Assembly: GCA_965248765.1 (NCBI GenBank)
Contig: CBDFKF010000003.1
Span: forward strand, 310,001 to 374,000
From: CBDFKF01 sp965248765
Lineage (GTDB): Bacteria > Pseudomonadota > Alphaproteobacteria > VGEJ01
DNA: 64,000 bases
Direction: 5' to 3'
The notes beneath the pieces were generated by a model. The model made no database searches, was not told the origin of the DNA, and saw nothing but the letters and a program-made list of their open reading frames with translations. Within the stretch, counting starts at the first letter, position 1, and each line of letters starts with the position of its first letter. Positions 25,845 through 34,138 of the stretch are shown one piece after another. The position numbers and the translations under genes were made by a program.

Positions 25845-26771
25845 TCACGACCTGAGCATCGGCCGGAGCAAGTGGCCCGTCGTTGTTGCCATGTACAGGC
25901 CGAGCACGATCACCACAAAGCCCACCAAATGGAAGAGTTCAAAGGCTTCCCCCAGGAAGATCACGGCTAGGATCGTCGTCAGGATCGGCGTCAGGTACAG
26001 AAACTGCCCGGCGATGCCGGGACCGAGAGCTTTGACGCCGGCGTTATAGAAGACCAAGGCCAGCACCGACGGAAAGACCGCGATGTAGGCCATCATTGCC
26101 ACATTGCTCCAGGAGACGGTGAAGGCCATCGGCGAGAACAGCTCGGAGGCGTAAATTAAGCCGTTGACGACCACGCCCGCGACCGCGAACACCCACAGCG
26201 TCGCCAGCGGGTTAAGCTCAGCCGGCGCGTGCCTGAGCAGCACCGTATAGAGTGCCCAGGCCATAACCGCGACGACGATCAGCAGATCGCCGCTGTTGAA
26301 ACTGAGCTCCATCAATACGGCGATGTCGCCACGCGCAATGACCAGCAGCACTCCCACGAACGCGACCGCGCTGCCGAAAGCTGCCCGCCACGAGATCGCC
26401 TCGCGATACAGCAGCCATGCCAATGCAATGATCGCCGCCGGCATGGTGGTGCTGATGAGTCCGGCGTTGATTACGGTGGTGAAGGTGAGGGCGTTGTAGA
26501 TCAGATGGAGGAAGAAGCTCATCGCTAGTGTGCCAATCAGCGCCAGCTTGAACCAGTTGCGCAGTACGAGATCCCGCCGGGCGAGCACGTGTGGCAGCGC
26601 GAAAGGGCTCAGCACGATGACACCGATGACCCAGGACCAGAAAACCAGCCCGGCGGGCGGCACGCTTGCTAAAGCGGTCTTGGAGACAACACCGTTGCTG
26701 GCCCAGAAGCACATCGTGAGCAGAAGCAGGACGTACGGCGAGCCAGCCGGGCGACGACTGCGTGATGTCAT
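25845..26771 (-). CDS. EamA/DMT-superfamily transporter
   Basis: A 308-residue protein with ten predicted membrane helices in two EamA repeats. The first starts at YVLLLLTMCFWASNGVVSK and the second near GDLLIVVAVMAWALYTVLL. The repeat-type motif GxxxA/LxWLLY (ALAWLLYREAISWRAAFGS) and the end motif LGEAFELFHLVGFVVIVLG are typical for RhaT/EamA drug-metabolite transporters, which export amino acids, purines or other small metabolites. The substrate cannot be predicted. It is a single gene on the minus strand between two copies of a dispersed repeat. A probable promoter would be at 26772-26870; no clear boxes seen. Confidence 0.9.
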   Translation of the reverse strand: MTSRSRRPAGSPYVLLLLTMCFWASNGVVSKTALASVPPAGLVFWSWVIGVIVLSPFALPHVLARRDLVLRNWFKLALIGTLAMSFFLHLIYNALTFTTVINAGLISTTMPAAIIALAWLLYREAISWRAAFGSAVAFVGVLLVIARGDIAVLMELSFNSGDLLIVVAVMAWALYTVLLRHAPAELNPLATLWVFAVAGVVVNGLIYASELFSPMAFTVSWSNVAMMAYIAVFPSVLALVFYNAGVKALGPGIAGQFLYLTPILTTILAVIFLGEAFELFHLVGFVVIVLGLYMATTTGHLLRPMLRS

Positions 26772-26935
26772 CGATCACTCCGCTGGGGTGGCTGCTTTCC
26801 GCTGTCCTTGACACAACGGTAAGCATGGCAGGGCGGGGTAGAAAGTCGTGTTGCCACGTGTCTCCTCTATGGCGGGCTCAAAGACGCTGGAACTAATCAG
26901 CCAACGGTATCCTCTCGAAGCTGGACGAACGTCGG

Positions 26936-27046
26936 CAACTGGCTAGACCTGGCCGTACCGGTAGCCGCTGAATCGCGTCCGCTCCACCTTCAACAGCAGA
27001 CTTAGCGGCTCCGGAGGTCCGCTTTCCCGCTCGAAAGCGGCCGAAA
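26936..27046. repeat. Dispersed intergenic repeat, copy B
   Basis: The second copy of the repeat at 25612-25720, in the same orientation. It ends in an inverted repeat (gtccgctttc ... gaaagcgg) that could form a hairpin. The surrounding 310-base gap between the EamA and GMC genes contains nothing else I can support. Confidence 0.6.
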
Positions 27047-27080
27047 ATCACGTGCGCATTGTGGTCCGGGTCTGTCTCGA

Positions 27081-28679
27081 TTAGAGGTCATTGCGGCGCA
27101 TCTGCTCAGCGATGTACTCCGCCTGGCGTATGGCGAGCGCGACGATGGTCAGGGTCGGATTGCCGGCCATCGACGAGGCAAACTGGCTGCCGTCCGAGAT
27201 AAAGAGATTGGCGACGTCGTGGCTCTGGCCCCACCGATTGACAACGCCCTCGGCGGGATCATCGGCCATCCGGCAGGTGCCCATGTTGTGCGAGTTGGGA
27301 AAGGGCGGGGCCTCGAACGTGCGCTTGGCCCCGACCGCCTCGTAGAGCTCGCACGCACGCTTCTGGGCGTAGTTCTTCATTGCGAACTCGTTGGGGTGGT
27401 CATCGATGTGGACGTTGGGGATCGGCAGCCCGAACTGATCCTTCTCGGATCCGTGCAGGCTCACGCGGTTGGTGTCGATCGCCAGGTCCTCACCGAGCAG
27501 GGCAAGACTGGCCATGCGGCCATAGGGCTCGATCCAGCTCGTGTAGTCGGCTCCCCAGCGCTTCGGGGCGAGTGAGGCGGCATAGAGCGGCAGGCCGTTG
27601 CCGAAGATCATGGTGTAGTAGCCACCGACGAAGCCGCGCGTGGGGTCATGGCGCACCTCATCGCGAACCACGCCTGCAACCGGCTGGCCGCGATAGAAGT
27701 TCACGGGCTGGTCGAACTCGGCGTAGACCACGCCGAGCACGTGGCGCATGTAGTTGGCACCGACCTGGCCTGAGGAATTGGCGAGGCCGTCGGGAGAGGC
27801 GCCAGATTCCGAGTTGAGCAGCAGCCGCGGCGTCTCGATCGCATTGCCCGCAACGCAGATGATACGCGCTTTCTGTGACTGGTGATTGCCATCGGCATCG
27901 GCGTAGATGACACCGCTGACCCGGCCGGCCTCATCGTGCTCGATGCGCAAGGCCATGGCGTTGGGGCGCACCTCGCAGCGGCCGGTCGCCTCGGCCTTGG
28001 GAATCTCGGCATTCATGGTCGACCATTTGGCGCCCGAGGTGCAGCCCTGGCGACAGAAGCTGATCTGGTCGCAAGCGTTGCGGCCATCGCGCGGTTCGAT
28101 GTTGACGGCCACATTGTTCGTATCGATCTGGCTATAGCCCAGCCGCCGCGCGCCGGCGGCCAACACCTTGAAGTTGTTGTTGGCGGGAAGGCGGGGGATG
28201 CCGTGGGTGCCGGTGACCCCCATCTTGTCCTCGGCCTTATCGTAGTAGGGAGCGAACTCCTCAAGGCCGAACGGCCAATCGATCAGGCTCGCGCCGGGGA
28301 TCTCGCCGTAGACGCTGCGGGTCTTGAAATCATGCTCCTGAAAGCGCGGGCACATGCCGGCCCACAGCAGCGTCGAGCCACCGACGCCCTTGCATATGGA
28401 CGTCGGTGAATCCTTGGAGAACAGCACCGTGGGCGAAGAACCGCTAGTCGTGCGCTTGTCGTGCCACATGAAATTCTCGTGCGCGGCCCATTCGTCGTTC
28501 TCGAAGTCCTTCTCGGTGAAGCGCCGGCCTGCCTCGATCACGACCACATCGATACCCTTTTGGCACAGCTCGTTCGCAAGGGTCCCGCCGCCGGCGCCGG
28601 AGCCGATGATCACGACGACCGAATCATCGTCGTGATCGAAGGTGACCGCGGCAACGTCGTCGTCATATTGGGTGCTCAT
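27081..28679 (-). CDS. GMC-family FAD-dependent oxidoreductase
   Basis: A 532-residue glucose-methanol-choline oxidoreductase. The dinucleotide-binding motif is IIGSGAGGGTLANEL at about 24-38. It is followed by GGSTLLWAGMCPRF, the PROSITE-type GNAIETPRLLLNS segment, and the C-terminal HNMGTCRMADDP plus NPTLTIVALAIRQAEY. The His of HNMGTCRM and a C-terminal Asn form the usual catalytic pair. Relatives oxidise alcohol groups of sugars, sorbosone or gluconate and pass electrons to quinone or cytochrome. The substrate is unknown. A Dabb-domain gene lies ten bases upstream in the same operon; an XRE regulator precedes both. Confidence 0.9.
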   Translation of the reverse strand: MSTQYDDDVAAVTFDHDDDSVVVIIGSGAGGGTLANELCQKGIDVVVIEAGRRFTEKDFENDEWAAHENFMWHDKRTTSGSSPTVLFSKDSPTSICKGVGGSTLLWAGMCPRFQEHDFKTRSVYGEIPGASLIDWPFGLEEFAPYYDKAEDKMGVTGTHGIPRLPANNNFKVLAAGARRLGYSQIDTNNVAVNIEPRDGRNACDQISFCRQGCTSGAKWSTMNAEIPKAEATGRCEVRPNAMALRIEHDEAGRVSGVIYADADGNHQSQKARIICVAGNAIETPRLLLNSESGASPDGLANSSGQVGANYMRHVLGVVYAEFDQPVNFYRGQPVAGVVRDEVRHDPTRGFVGGYYTMIFGNGLPLYAASLAPKRWGADYTSWIEPYGRMASLALLGEDLAIDTNRVSLHGSEKDQFGLPIPNVHIDDHPNEFAMKNYAQKRACELYEAVGAKRTFEAPPFPNSHNMGTCRMADDPAEGVVNRWGQSHDVANLFISDGSQFASSMAGNPTLTIVALAIRQAEYIAEQMRRNDL

Positions 28680-28689
28680 GATCGCCCCG

Positions 28690-29013
28690 TCAGTGGCTGT
28701 GGTAGTCGCAGATAACGAACTCCTTCATCTCCTTGCGCAGATGCGGCCGGAGCTCGTCGTGGAGCGGCGCTCGCTGATAGGCCTCGTGAGCCTTGGTGCT
28801 CTTGAAGGCGGTGATCAGGATGTGCGTGAAGCCTTGCATGTGGCCTTTGCTGGCGTGCTGTGCCGAGTACGTCTCGGCCGCGTTCTCACCGTAATGGCAC
28901 TTGATCGCGCCGGGAATCTCCTTCGCGACGTCACGGCAGAACTTCTTTAAGCGGCGGTGTATGTCCTGGTCGTAGCCGCGCTTGTACTTGATGAGTACTA
29001 TGTGATGGAACAT
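28690..29013 (-). CDS. Dabb (stress-responsive A/B barrel) domain protein
   Basis: A 107-residue protein that starts MFHHIVLIKYKRG, the typical Dabb opening strand, followed by a helix (QDIHRRLKKFCRDVAKEI), then GAIKCHYGENAAETYS and the conserved FTHILITAFKSTKAHEAYQ and HP-like HDELRPHL segments. Dabb domains form dimeric barrels and occur as small-molecule-binding or catalytic partners. The gene precedes the GMC oxidoreductase by ten bases on the same strand, so a role in the same pathway is likely. The ATG at 29013 has GAGGACCCC upstream. Confidence 0.88.
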   Translation of the reverse strand: MFHHIVLIKYKRGYDQDIHRRLKKFCRDVAKEIPGAIKCHYGENAAETYSAQHASKGHMQGFTHILITAFKSTKAHEAYQRAPLHDELRPHLRKEMKEFVICDYHSH

Positions 29014-29093
29014 GGGGTCCTCTTTTGGCCGTGAGGTGCGCCAGCGGTCGGTGAGGCGCGGCTCCTCAAAAGCATCGTACCTGGGGGCGGGCC

Positions 29094-29963
29094 CTAGTTC
29101 AGCTCCTGGCGCAGCTCACCCAGAAAGTCGGTGGCCACATGGGCAGGCACGGTCGCCGCCCGCACCAGCGCATCGAAATGGCGGGTCAGCACGCGGATGT
29201 GCTCGATTGTGTTAAAGGCGAAGAATATCTGGCCGATATAGATCACCGCGCGCTGCGGCCCGAACACCGTATAGGGGACGGAGAAATGGGTGCGGCCATC
29301 GAAGAAGAACATGCGCTGGGTGGGGTAAAGCTCGTCGATCAGCGTGATCATCCGATCCAGTTGCTCGCGCCGGGCCGGCAACGATAGGTCGGTCCAGATA
29401 CCCTCGGCGCGCGCGAACGATTCCATCGACTGACGTGACAGGCAGATCTCGATGTCGGTCTCCGGCATCCGCACGTACTCAAGGCGGCCGTGCGAGACCG
29501 CGATCGCCTGATCGGTCGTCTTGGCGACGAAGTCGCGGTATTCGTAGTCCAACACCTCTTCGGTCTTCATGAGGTCCGGCAACGTCGCCGGCACGTGGCG
29601 AATCTTGTAGCCGGCCGCTTCGACGTACCAATTGGCGAGGCTCTGATCCACCGGCGCGCCAGCGCTCAGCGTCACCTCTACCGACTCGTTCAGGATATCA
29701 GCGCCGAGCTTGGCCTCGTGACTGAGGCCGAGCAGCCAGTCGAGGCTGACTTGGAGGGCGCCCGCGATCGCCGCCACTGTGTCGGCCCGCGGCAGGCGAT
29801 CGGTCTCGGCGGATAGAAGCTGCGAGAGCGTCGAACGGTCGATGCCGATCCGCGCCGCGAGCGTCGAGCGATTGACCTCCGCCCTATCCATCGCCTCGAG
29901 CAGACGCTCGCGGAAACGCCGCGCCGTATCCCGCCGAGTCACATGCGATTCCCTCGTGACCAT
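29094..29963 (-). CDS. XRE-family transcriptional regulator with a ligand-binding-like C-terminus
   Basis: A 289-residue protein from the ATG at 29963 (a TTG at 29978 and a GTG at 29942 are alternatives). The N-terminal HTH is STLAARIGIDRSTLSQLLSAE followed by LPRADTVAAIAGALQVSLDWLLGL. The remaining 200 residues form a domain with EVLDYEYRDFVAKTTDQAIAV that I recognise only as common in such alphaproteobacterial regulators. It is divergent from the desaturase operon and upstream of Dabb-GMC. The intergenic region carries the half-sites TCACCAAC and GTTGGTGA. It probably controls the divergent operon, itself, or both. Confidence 0.85.
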   Translation of the reverse strand: MVTRESHVTRRDTARRFRERLLEAMDRAEVNRSTLAARIGIDRSTLSQLLSAETDRLPRADTVAAIAGALQVSLDWLLGLSHEAKLGADILNESVEVTLSAGAPVDQSLANWYVEAAGYKIRHVPATLPDLMKTEEVLDYEYRDFVAKTTDQAIAVSHGRLEYVRMPETDIEICLSRQSMESFARAEGIWTDLSLPARREQLDRMITLIDELYPTQRMFFFDGRTHFSVPYTVFGPQRAVIYIGQIFFAFNTIEHIRVLTRHFDALVRAATVPAHVATDFLGELRQELN

Positions 29964-29971
29964 CCGGCTTA

Positions 29972-30024
29972 TCACCAACTATAGAGAATCATCAACATTA
30001 TGGCAAAAACTGCGCGGTTGGTGA
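29972..30024. promoter_or_regulatory. Candidate operator for the divergent XRE regulator
   Basis: TCACCAAC (29972-29979) and its exact reverse complement GTTGGTGA (30017-30024) lie 45 bases apart centre to centre, between the regulator and the desaturase gene, in an AT-richer stretch (ctatagagaatcatcaacattatgg). A dimer or pair of dimers could bind both sites. The binding protein is inferred from position only. Confidence 0.45.
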
Positions 30025-30108
30025 CCAAAAGGGCACATCCTCACGTTGTTTCACCGGAGCGGTCCATGCACGGTGGTATCACTAATTCACTGCTGCTGCC
30101 GCGGAATT

Positions 30109-31074
30109 ATGACGTCGTATCGCGCCCATTCTCATCCCCGCGCGGATTTGTCCGCGTTTTGGCACCGCGCGGAAGGCCCAACGTGGCTGGTGGCGCTGGG
30201 CGTTTACGGCGGTTGGATGGTACTGACCTGGCATCATCAGACGCTGCCGTGGTGGGTGGTCCTGCCGCTCGGCGGATGGGTTCTGGCCTGGCACGGCTCG
30301 TTACAGCATGAAATTCTGCACGGCCATCCGACGCGGTGGCAGACCGTCAACACAGGCTTGGCCGTAGCGCCGTTGGCACTATGGCTGCCCTACGCGCTTT
30401 ACCGCAGCCGGCACCTCGAGCACCACAGCACCGCACACCTGACGGACCCGGCAGCAGATCCCGAGTCGTTCTACATCGATACCGAGCGCTGGCAACGGCT
30501 CGGTCTGCGGCGGCGCCGGCTGTGGCGCTTCCACAACACGTTGGCCGGCAGGCTGCTCGTCGGGCCAGCGTGCACGGCGTTCCAGTTCTGGCGGGAAGAG
30601 GGAGCACGACTTGCCCGCGGCGAGCCGGGGTGTGCGCGCATGTGGGCCGAACACACCGCCTCGGTAGCGCTCGTGCTGGTATGGGTGGTGTGGGTCTGCG
30701 GCATCCCGCTGTGGGCTTATGTTCTGCTCTACGTTTATCCGGGCACCGCGCTGATCCTCTTGCGCTCCTACCACGAGCACCGCCCGGCGGCCGTCGCATC
30801 AGCGCGAACGGCCATCATCGAAGCCGGTCCGCTGGCGGGCCTTCTCTACCTCAACAACAACCTCCATGCCCTGCACCATGACCAGCCCGGGCTGGCGTGG
30901 TACGAGCTGCCCGGCGCCTATCGCGCACGGCGGAACGAGATCCTCGCGCGCAACCGCGGCTTGGTGTTCGCAGGGTATGGCGAGCTGGCGCGACGGTTCC
31001 TGTGGCGGCCAAAGGATTCGCCGCTACATCCCGGCTGGGCTAGCATTGCCGGGGGAGGAGACACGCATGAGTAA
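30109..31074 (+). CDS. Membrane fatty-acid-desaturase-family protein (diiron)
   Basis: A 321-residue membrane protein starting at the ATG at 30109. It carries the three histidine boxes: HGSLQHEILHGH, HLEHHSTAH and LHALHHD, enough for the eight His ligands of a diiron centre. Membrane helices lie at about 28-45, 48-66 and in the LVLVWVVWVCGIPLWAYVLLY region. Family members desaturate or hydroxylate acyl chains and other hydrophobic or amine substrates. Here the gene overlaps a homocysteine S-methyltransferase gene by eight bases and is followed by an FAD amine oxidase, which suggests that the substrate is an N- or S-methylated compound rather than a bulk fatty acid. That is inference. Confidence 0.85.
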   Translation: MTSYRAHSHPRADLSAFWHRAEGPTWLVALGVYGGWMVLTWHHQTLPWWVVLPLGGWVLAWHGSLQHEILHGHPTRWQTVNTGLAVAPLALWLPYALYRSRHLEHHSTAHLTDPAADPESFYIDTERWQRLGLRRRRLWRFHNTLAGRLLVGPACTAFQFWREEGARLARGEPGCARMWAEHTASVALVLVWVVWVCGIPLWAYVLLYVYPGTALILLRSYHEHRPAAVASARTAIIEAGPLAGLLYLNNNLHALHHDQPGLAWYELPGAYRARRNEILARNRGLVFAGYGELARRFLWRPKDSPLHPGWASIAGGGDTHE

Positions 31075-32122
31075 GACAGCAACCGCCGCGCAGGGCCTTC
31101 GTGAGCGGCTGGAGAATGGGCCGCTCGTCTGCGCCGAGGGCTATCTGTTCGAGCTCGAGCGGCGCGGCTATCTGTCTGCCGGCGCATACGTTCCCGAGGC
31201 GGTGCTCGATCACCCGGATGCAGTCGCGCGGCTGCACCGCGACTTCCTGCACGCCGGCTCCGACATCATGGAGGCCTTCACCTACTATGCCCACCGCGAG
31301 AAGCTGCGGCTGATCGGCAAGGAAGGCGCGCTCGAGGAGATCAACCGGAATGCGCTGCGCATCGCGCGGGAGGTAGCGGACGAGGGCGGCGCCCTGGTCG
31401 CCGGCAACGTCTGCAATACCAACATCTTCCTCCCGGACGACGCCGAGGCCGCCCGTGCCGCGCGCGCCATGTTTGCCGAGCAAGTGGGCTGGGCGGTCGA
31501 CGAGGGCGCGGACTTCGTCATCGGCGAGACGTTCTCGTACAACGAGGAAGCACTGATCGCGCTCGAAGCGATTAGAGAGGCTGGCCTGCCGGCCGTGATG
31601 ACCCTCAGCATCCACCGCGATCCCCATACGCGCGAAGGTCTGAGCCCGGGCGAGGCGTGCAAACTGCTCGAGGACGGGGGAGCTGAGGTGGTGGGCGTCA
31701 ACTGCCAACGCGGACCCGACTCCATGCTGCCGCTGCTCGCGGAGATCCGCGAGGCGGTGAGCTGCCACGTGGCGGCTCTGCCGGTGCCCTATCGCACTAG
31801 CGAGCAGGAGCCAACCTTCCAGTCCCTGCGCGATCCGGGCTGCGGCTGCGTTCCGGACGGCCGCCCGTTCCCGACCGCGCTCGATCCGTTCACCTGCAAT
31901 CGCTACGAAATCGCCGAGTTCACGAAGGCCGCCCAGGCCATCGGCGTACGCTATCTCGGCGTCTGCTGCGGTGCAGGCCCCCATCACATCCGCAGCATGG
32001 CAGAGGCGCTCGGCCGTCGCCCGCCGGCGAGCCAGTACTCGCCGGACATGTCCAAGCACGCCTTCTTCGGCACCGACAACGACATACCGACCGAGTACCA
32101 GGAATACGCCGACCAGTTGTAG
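31067..32122 (+). CDS. Homocysteine S-methyltransferase (betaine-homocysteine methyltransferase type)
   Basis: A 351-residue TIM-barrel methyltransferase. The zinc ligands are visible: the Cys in VGVNCQRGPDS and the Cys pair in LGVCCGAGPHHI near the C-terminus. The barrel opens with AEGYLFELERRGYLSAGAYVPE and keeps EAFTYYAHREKLRLIG, as in BHMT. BHMT moves a methyl group from glycine betaine or dimethylthetin to homocysteine, giving methionine. GGGGGAG lies just before the ATG at 31067, and the start overlaps the desaturase end by eight bases. Together with the following amine oxidase it would allow stepwise demethylation of a quaternary amine. Confidence 0.88.
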   Translation: MSKTATAAQGLRERLENGPLVCAEGYLFELERRGYLSAGAYVPEAVLDHPDAVARLHRDFLHAGSDIMEAFTYYAHREKLRLIGKEGALEEINRNALRIAREVADEGGALVAGNVCNTNIFLPDDAEAARAARAMFAEQVGWAVDEGADFVIGETFSYNEEALIALEAIREAGLPAVMTLSIHRDPHTREGLSPGEACKLLEDGGAEVVGVNCQRGPDSMLPLLAEIREAVSCHVAALPVPYRTSEQEPTFQSLRDPGCGCVPDGRPFPTALDPFTCNRYEIAEFTKAAQAIGVRYLGVCCGAGPHHIRSMAEALGRRPPASQYSPDMSKHAFFGTDNDIPTEYQEYADQL

Positions 32123-32151
32123 CAAGCTCAAGCCAGCGTGAGGTGAGCATC

Positions 32152-33495
32152 GTGAGCGACCAGAGCACCCTTCCCGCAGCGACCACCTACCTCATCATCG
32201 GGGCCGGCGTGCACGGATTGAGCACGGCCTGGCATCTGGCGATGGAGCTCGAAAGCCGCGGCGGTGGCGGCGGCGATATCGTGCTGGTCGACAAGACCGG
32301 CCCCGGCGCCGGGGCTACCGGTATCGCCTGCGGGTGCGTGCGCAACTTCTACATGACCGAAGCCCTGCACCCGATCGTGCGTCATTCAGTCGATGTATGG
32401 AGCTCCGATCCGGTCAATCTCGGGTTTCAGCAGGTCGGCTACCTCTCGTGCGGAGAGGAGGGCCAAGCCGAAGATTATGCGCGCATGCAAAAGAGCCAAC
32501 AGGCGGTGGGCTATCATTCCGATGTTTACCTCGGCAAGGACGCCCACGCCCACCTCAAGGGCATCTGGCCCGACTTCAAGACCGACGGCATCGGCGTCGT
32601 TCTGCACGAACGGCTGAGCGGCTACGCCGGCACGCAGCAGGCCGTCACCGGGCTGGCCGAGAAATGCCGTGCCCACGGCGTCCGCTGCCATTGGGGAGTC
32701 GAGGTGACCGGCTATGACGTCACCGACGGACGTATTGCCAAGGTGCACACGAGCGCAGGCGACATCGTCTGCGATGTCGTGGTGTGGGGCCTTGGCGCCT
32801 GGCTGCCGCACCACTGGAAGATGGTGGGCCGGCCCGAGGTTCTCGACCTCGCGTATCCCGACGGCGCGGTGGTCCAGAATCACCCGATGTGGACCTATTG
32901 GCGCCTGGTCGAAGGCGAGGTCTACCACGAGCCGACCTATCGCGATGCCAGCGATCGCGATCCGCCAGTTCTCCACGTCGAGCTGATGGACACCCCAGTG
33001 GTCGATCCGACGACCGGGCGCGAGCTCGGCGAGTCGACGTACATCTACTGGAAGAACGGAGCCGAGCGCATGGACCGCCCCGGCATCCAAGGTGGTGGCA
33101 TGCCGATCAAGATCGGACCCGAGGCGGCCGTTGAGCCCTATGGCCACGCCAACGATGCGTACCAGGCCGAGGCGGCCTTCGCGGATTACTTCACCGCCGG
33201 CATGGGTCAGGTGATGGGCCGCTTCGAAGGGTGTCGCCCACAGTTCCGCGAGCGCCGCAACGGCGGCATCGGCGCCTTCACCCCCGACAACCTGCCGGTG
33301 CTCGATTGGATCCTGCCCAACCTCTATATGATCGCGGACAGCAACCACGGCTTCAAGATGACCGGCATCGGCAAGCTGGTGGGACGCATGCTCGCGCGCG
33401 GCGAGGATGTCGCCGAGCTGCAGCCGTTCGCGTTCAGCCGATTCGCCGAGGGCCGAACCTACGGCGATCGCAATTCCAACTGTCCGTGGATCTGA
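32152..33495 (+). CDS. FAD-dependent amine oxidoreductase (DAO family, sarcosine/dimethylglycine oxidase-like)
   Basis: A 447-residue flavoprotein. The Rossmann motif IIGAGVHGLSTAWHLA is near the N-terminus, followed by DKTGPGAGATGIACGCVRNF, the region where DAO enzymes contact FAD. The C-terminal part has FTPDNLPVLDW and ADSNHGFKMTGIGKLVG, typical of sarcosine/dimethylglycine dehydrogenase relatives. The start is the GTG at 32152, after GAGGTGAG. An insert with five Gly (ESRGGGGGD) lies in the first FAD-binding turn. It follows the BHMT-like gene by 29 bases; oxidative N-demethylation of dimethylglycine or a similar product is the natural proposal. Confidence 0.85.
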   Translation: MSDQSTLPAATTYLIIGAGVHGLSTAWHLAMELESRGGGGGDIVLVDKTGPGAGATGIACGCVRNFYMTEALHPIVRHSVDVWSSDPVNLGFQQVGYLSCGEEGQAEDYARMQKSQQAVGYHSDVYLGKDAHAHLKGIWPDFKTDGIGVVLHERLSGYAGTQQAVTGLAEKCRAHGVRCHWGVEVTGYDVTDGRIAKVHTSAGDIVCDVVVWGLGAWLPHHWKMVGRPEVLDLAYPDGAVVQNHPMWTYWRLVEGEVYHEPTYRDASDRDPPVLHVELMDTPVVDPTTGRELGESTYIYWKNGAERMDRPGIQGGGMPIKIGPEAAVEPYGHANDAYQAEAAFADYFTAGMGQVMGRFEGCRPQFRERRNGGIGAFTPDNLPVLDWILPNLYMIADSNHGFKMTGIGKLVGRMLARGEDVAELQPFAFSRFAEGRTYGDRNSNCPWI

Positions 33496-33558
33496 GGCCG
33501 CAGCGCGCGGCAGGAGGTCCCGCAGCTTCCACCCCCGCGCGGCCGGCCGCCTACGCCG

Positions 33559-33982
33559 TTACCTGGTCGAGTATTTCTGGATTGCTTCGCGCAGAGATCG
33601 CAACAGCTCGAGCCCGATCTCGCCACCGTCGCCCATGATCTTGCCGCGGACGACCGCGCGCATGGCATCGATGTGAGCGCGGACGATCTTGAGGTGATTG
33701 TAGGTACGTTGCGCCCCGACCGAGGTGAAATCACCGAGAGACGAGCCGAACCTCGCCGGGTGCAGCTACCGCGGCGGCGTGAAAGTCCGCGAGCTTCCCG
33801 AGGTATTTGTCGAGGAGAGCGGCGTGGTTTTCCGGCGGCCACTTAACCCGCTCGATAACGTCGGCCCCGGATTCCCGCTGCGGCGCCGGCTTTCCTTTCG
33901 CATTTGCTTTCAGGCGGTTCGGCATTTTGTACAGCCGCGGCCGCTCGCCCACGGGGGGCGTCGTTTCCGTATTGCGGGGCAT
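33559..33982 (-). pseudogene. Unidentified small protein gene with a frameshift
   Basis: From the ATG at 33982 the frame reads MPRNTETTPPVGERPRLYKM... through RVKWPPENHAALLDKYLGKL to VRLVSR and a TGA at about 33731. The next frame continues convincingly as GSSLGDFTSVGAQRTYNHLK, then AHIDAMRAVVRGKIMGDGGE and IQKYSTR, stopping at 33559. Both halves have normal protein composition, so a one-base shift at about 33745 splits one gene of about 140 codons. I do not know the family. It stands alone between the amine-oxidase operon and the protease-like gene. Confidence 0.55.
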
Positions 33983-34138
33983 CGTCTCTGGCGCGGCGCC
34001 TTCGTGCTGTCACCTCGAAGCGCGCGCATCGTAGCGCTTCGGTCTGCGACGAGGAAGCGCGATGAAGAATGGTGCGCGGAAGTGACACCCGGCAGGTCGA
34101 TGCGATAGGCTAGTTCCGTCAGACGATCGACTTTCGTG

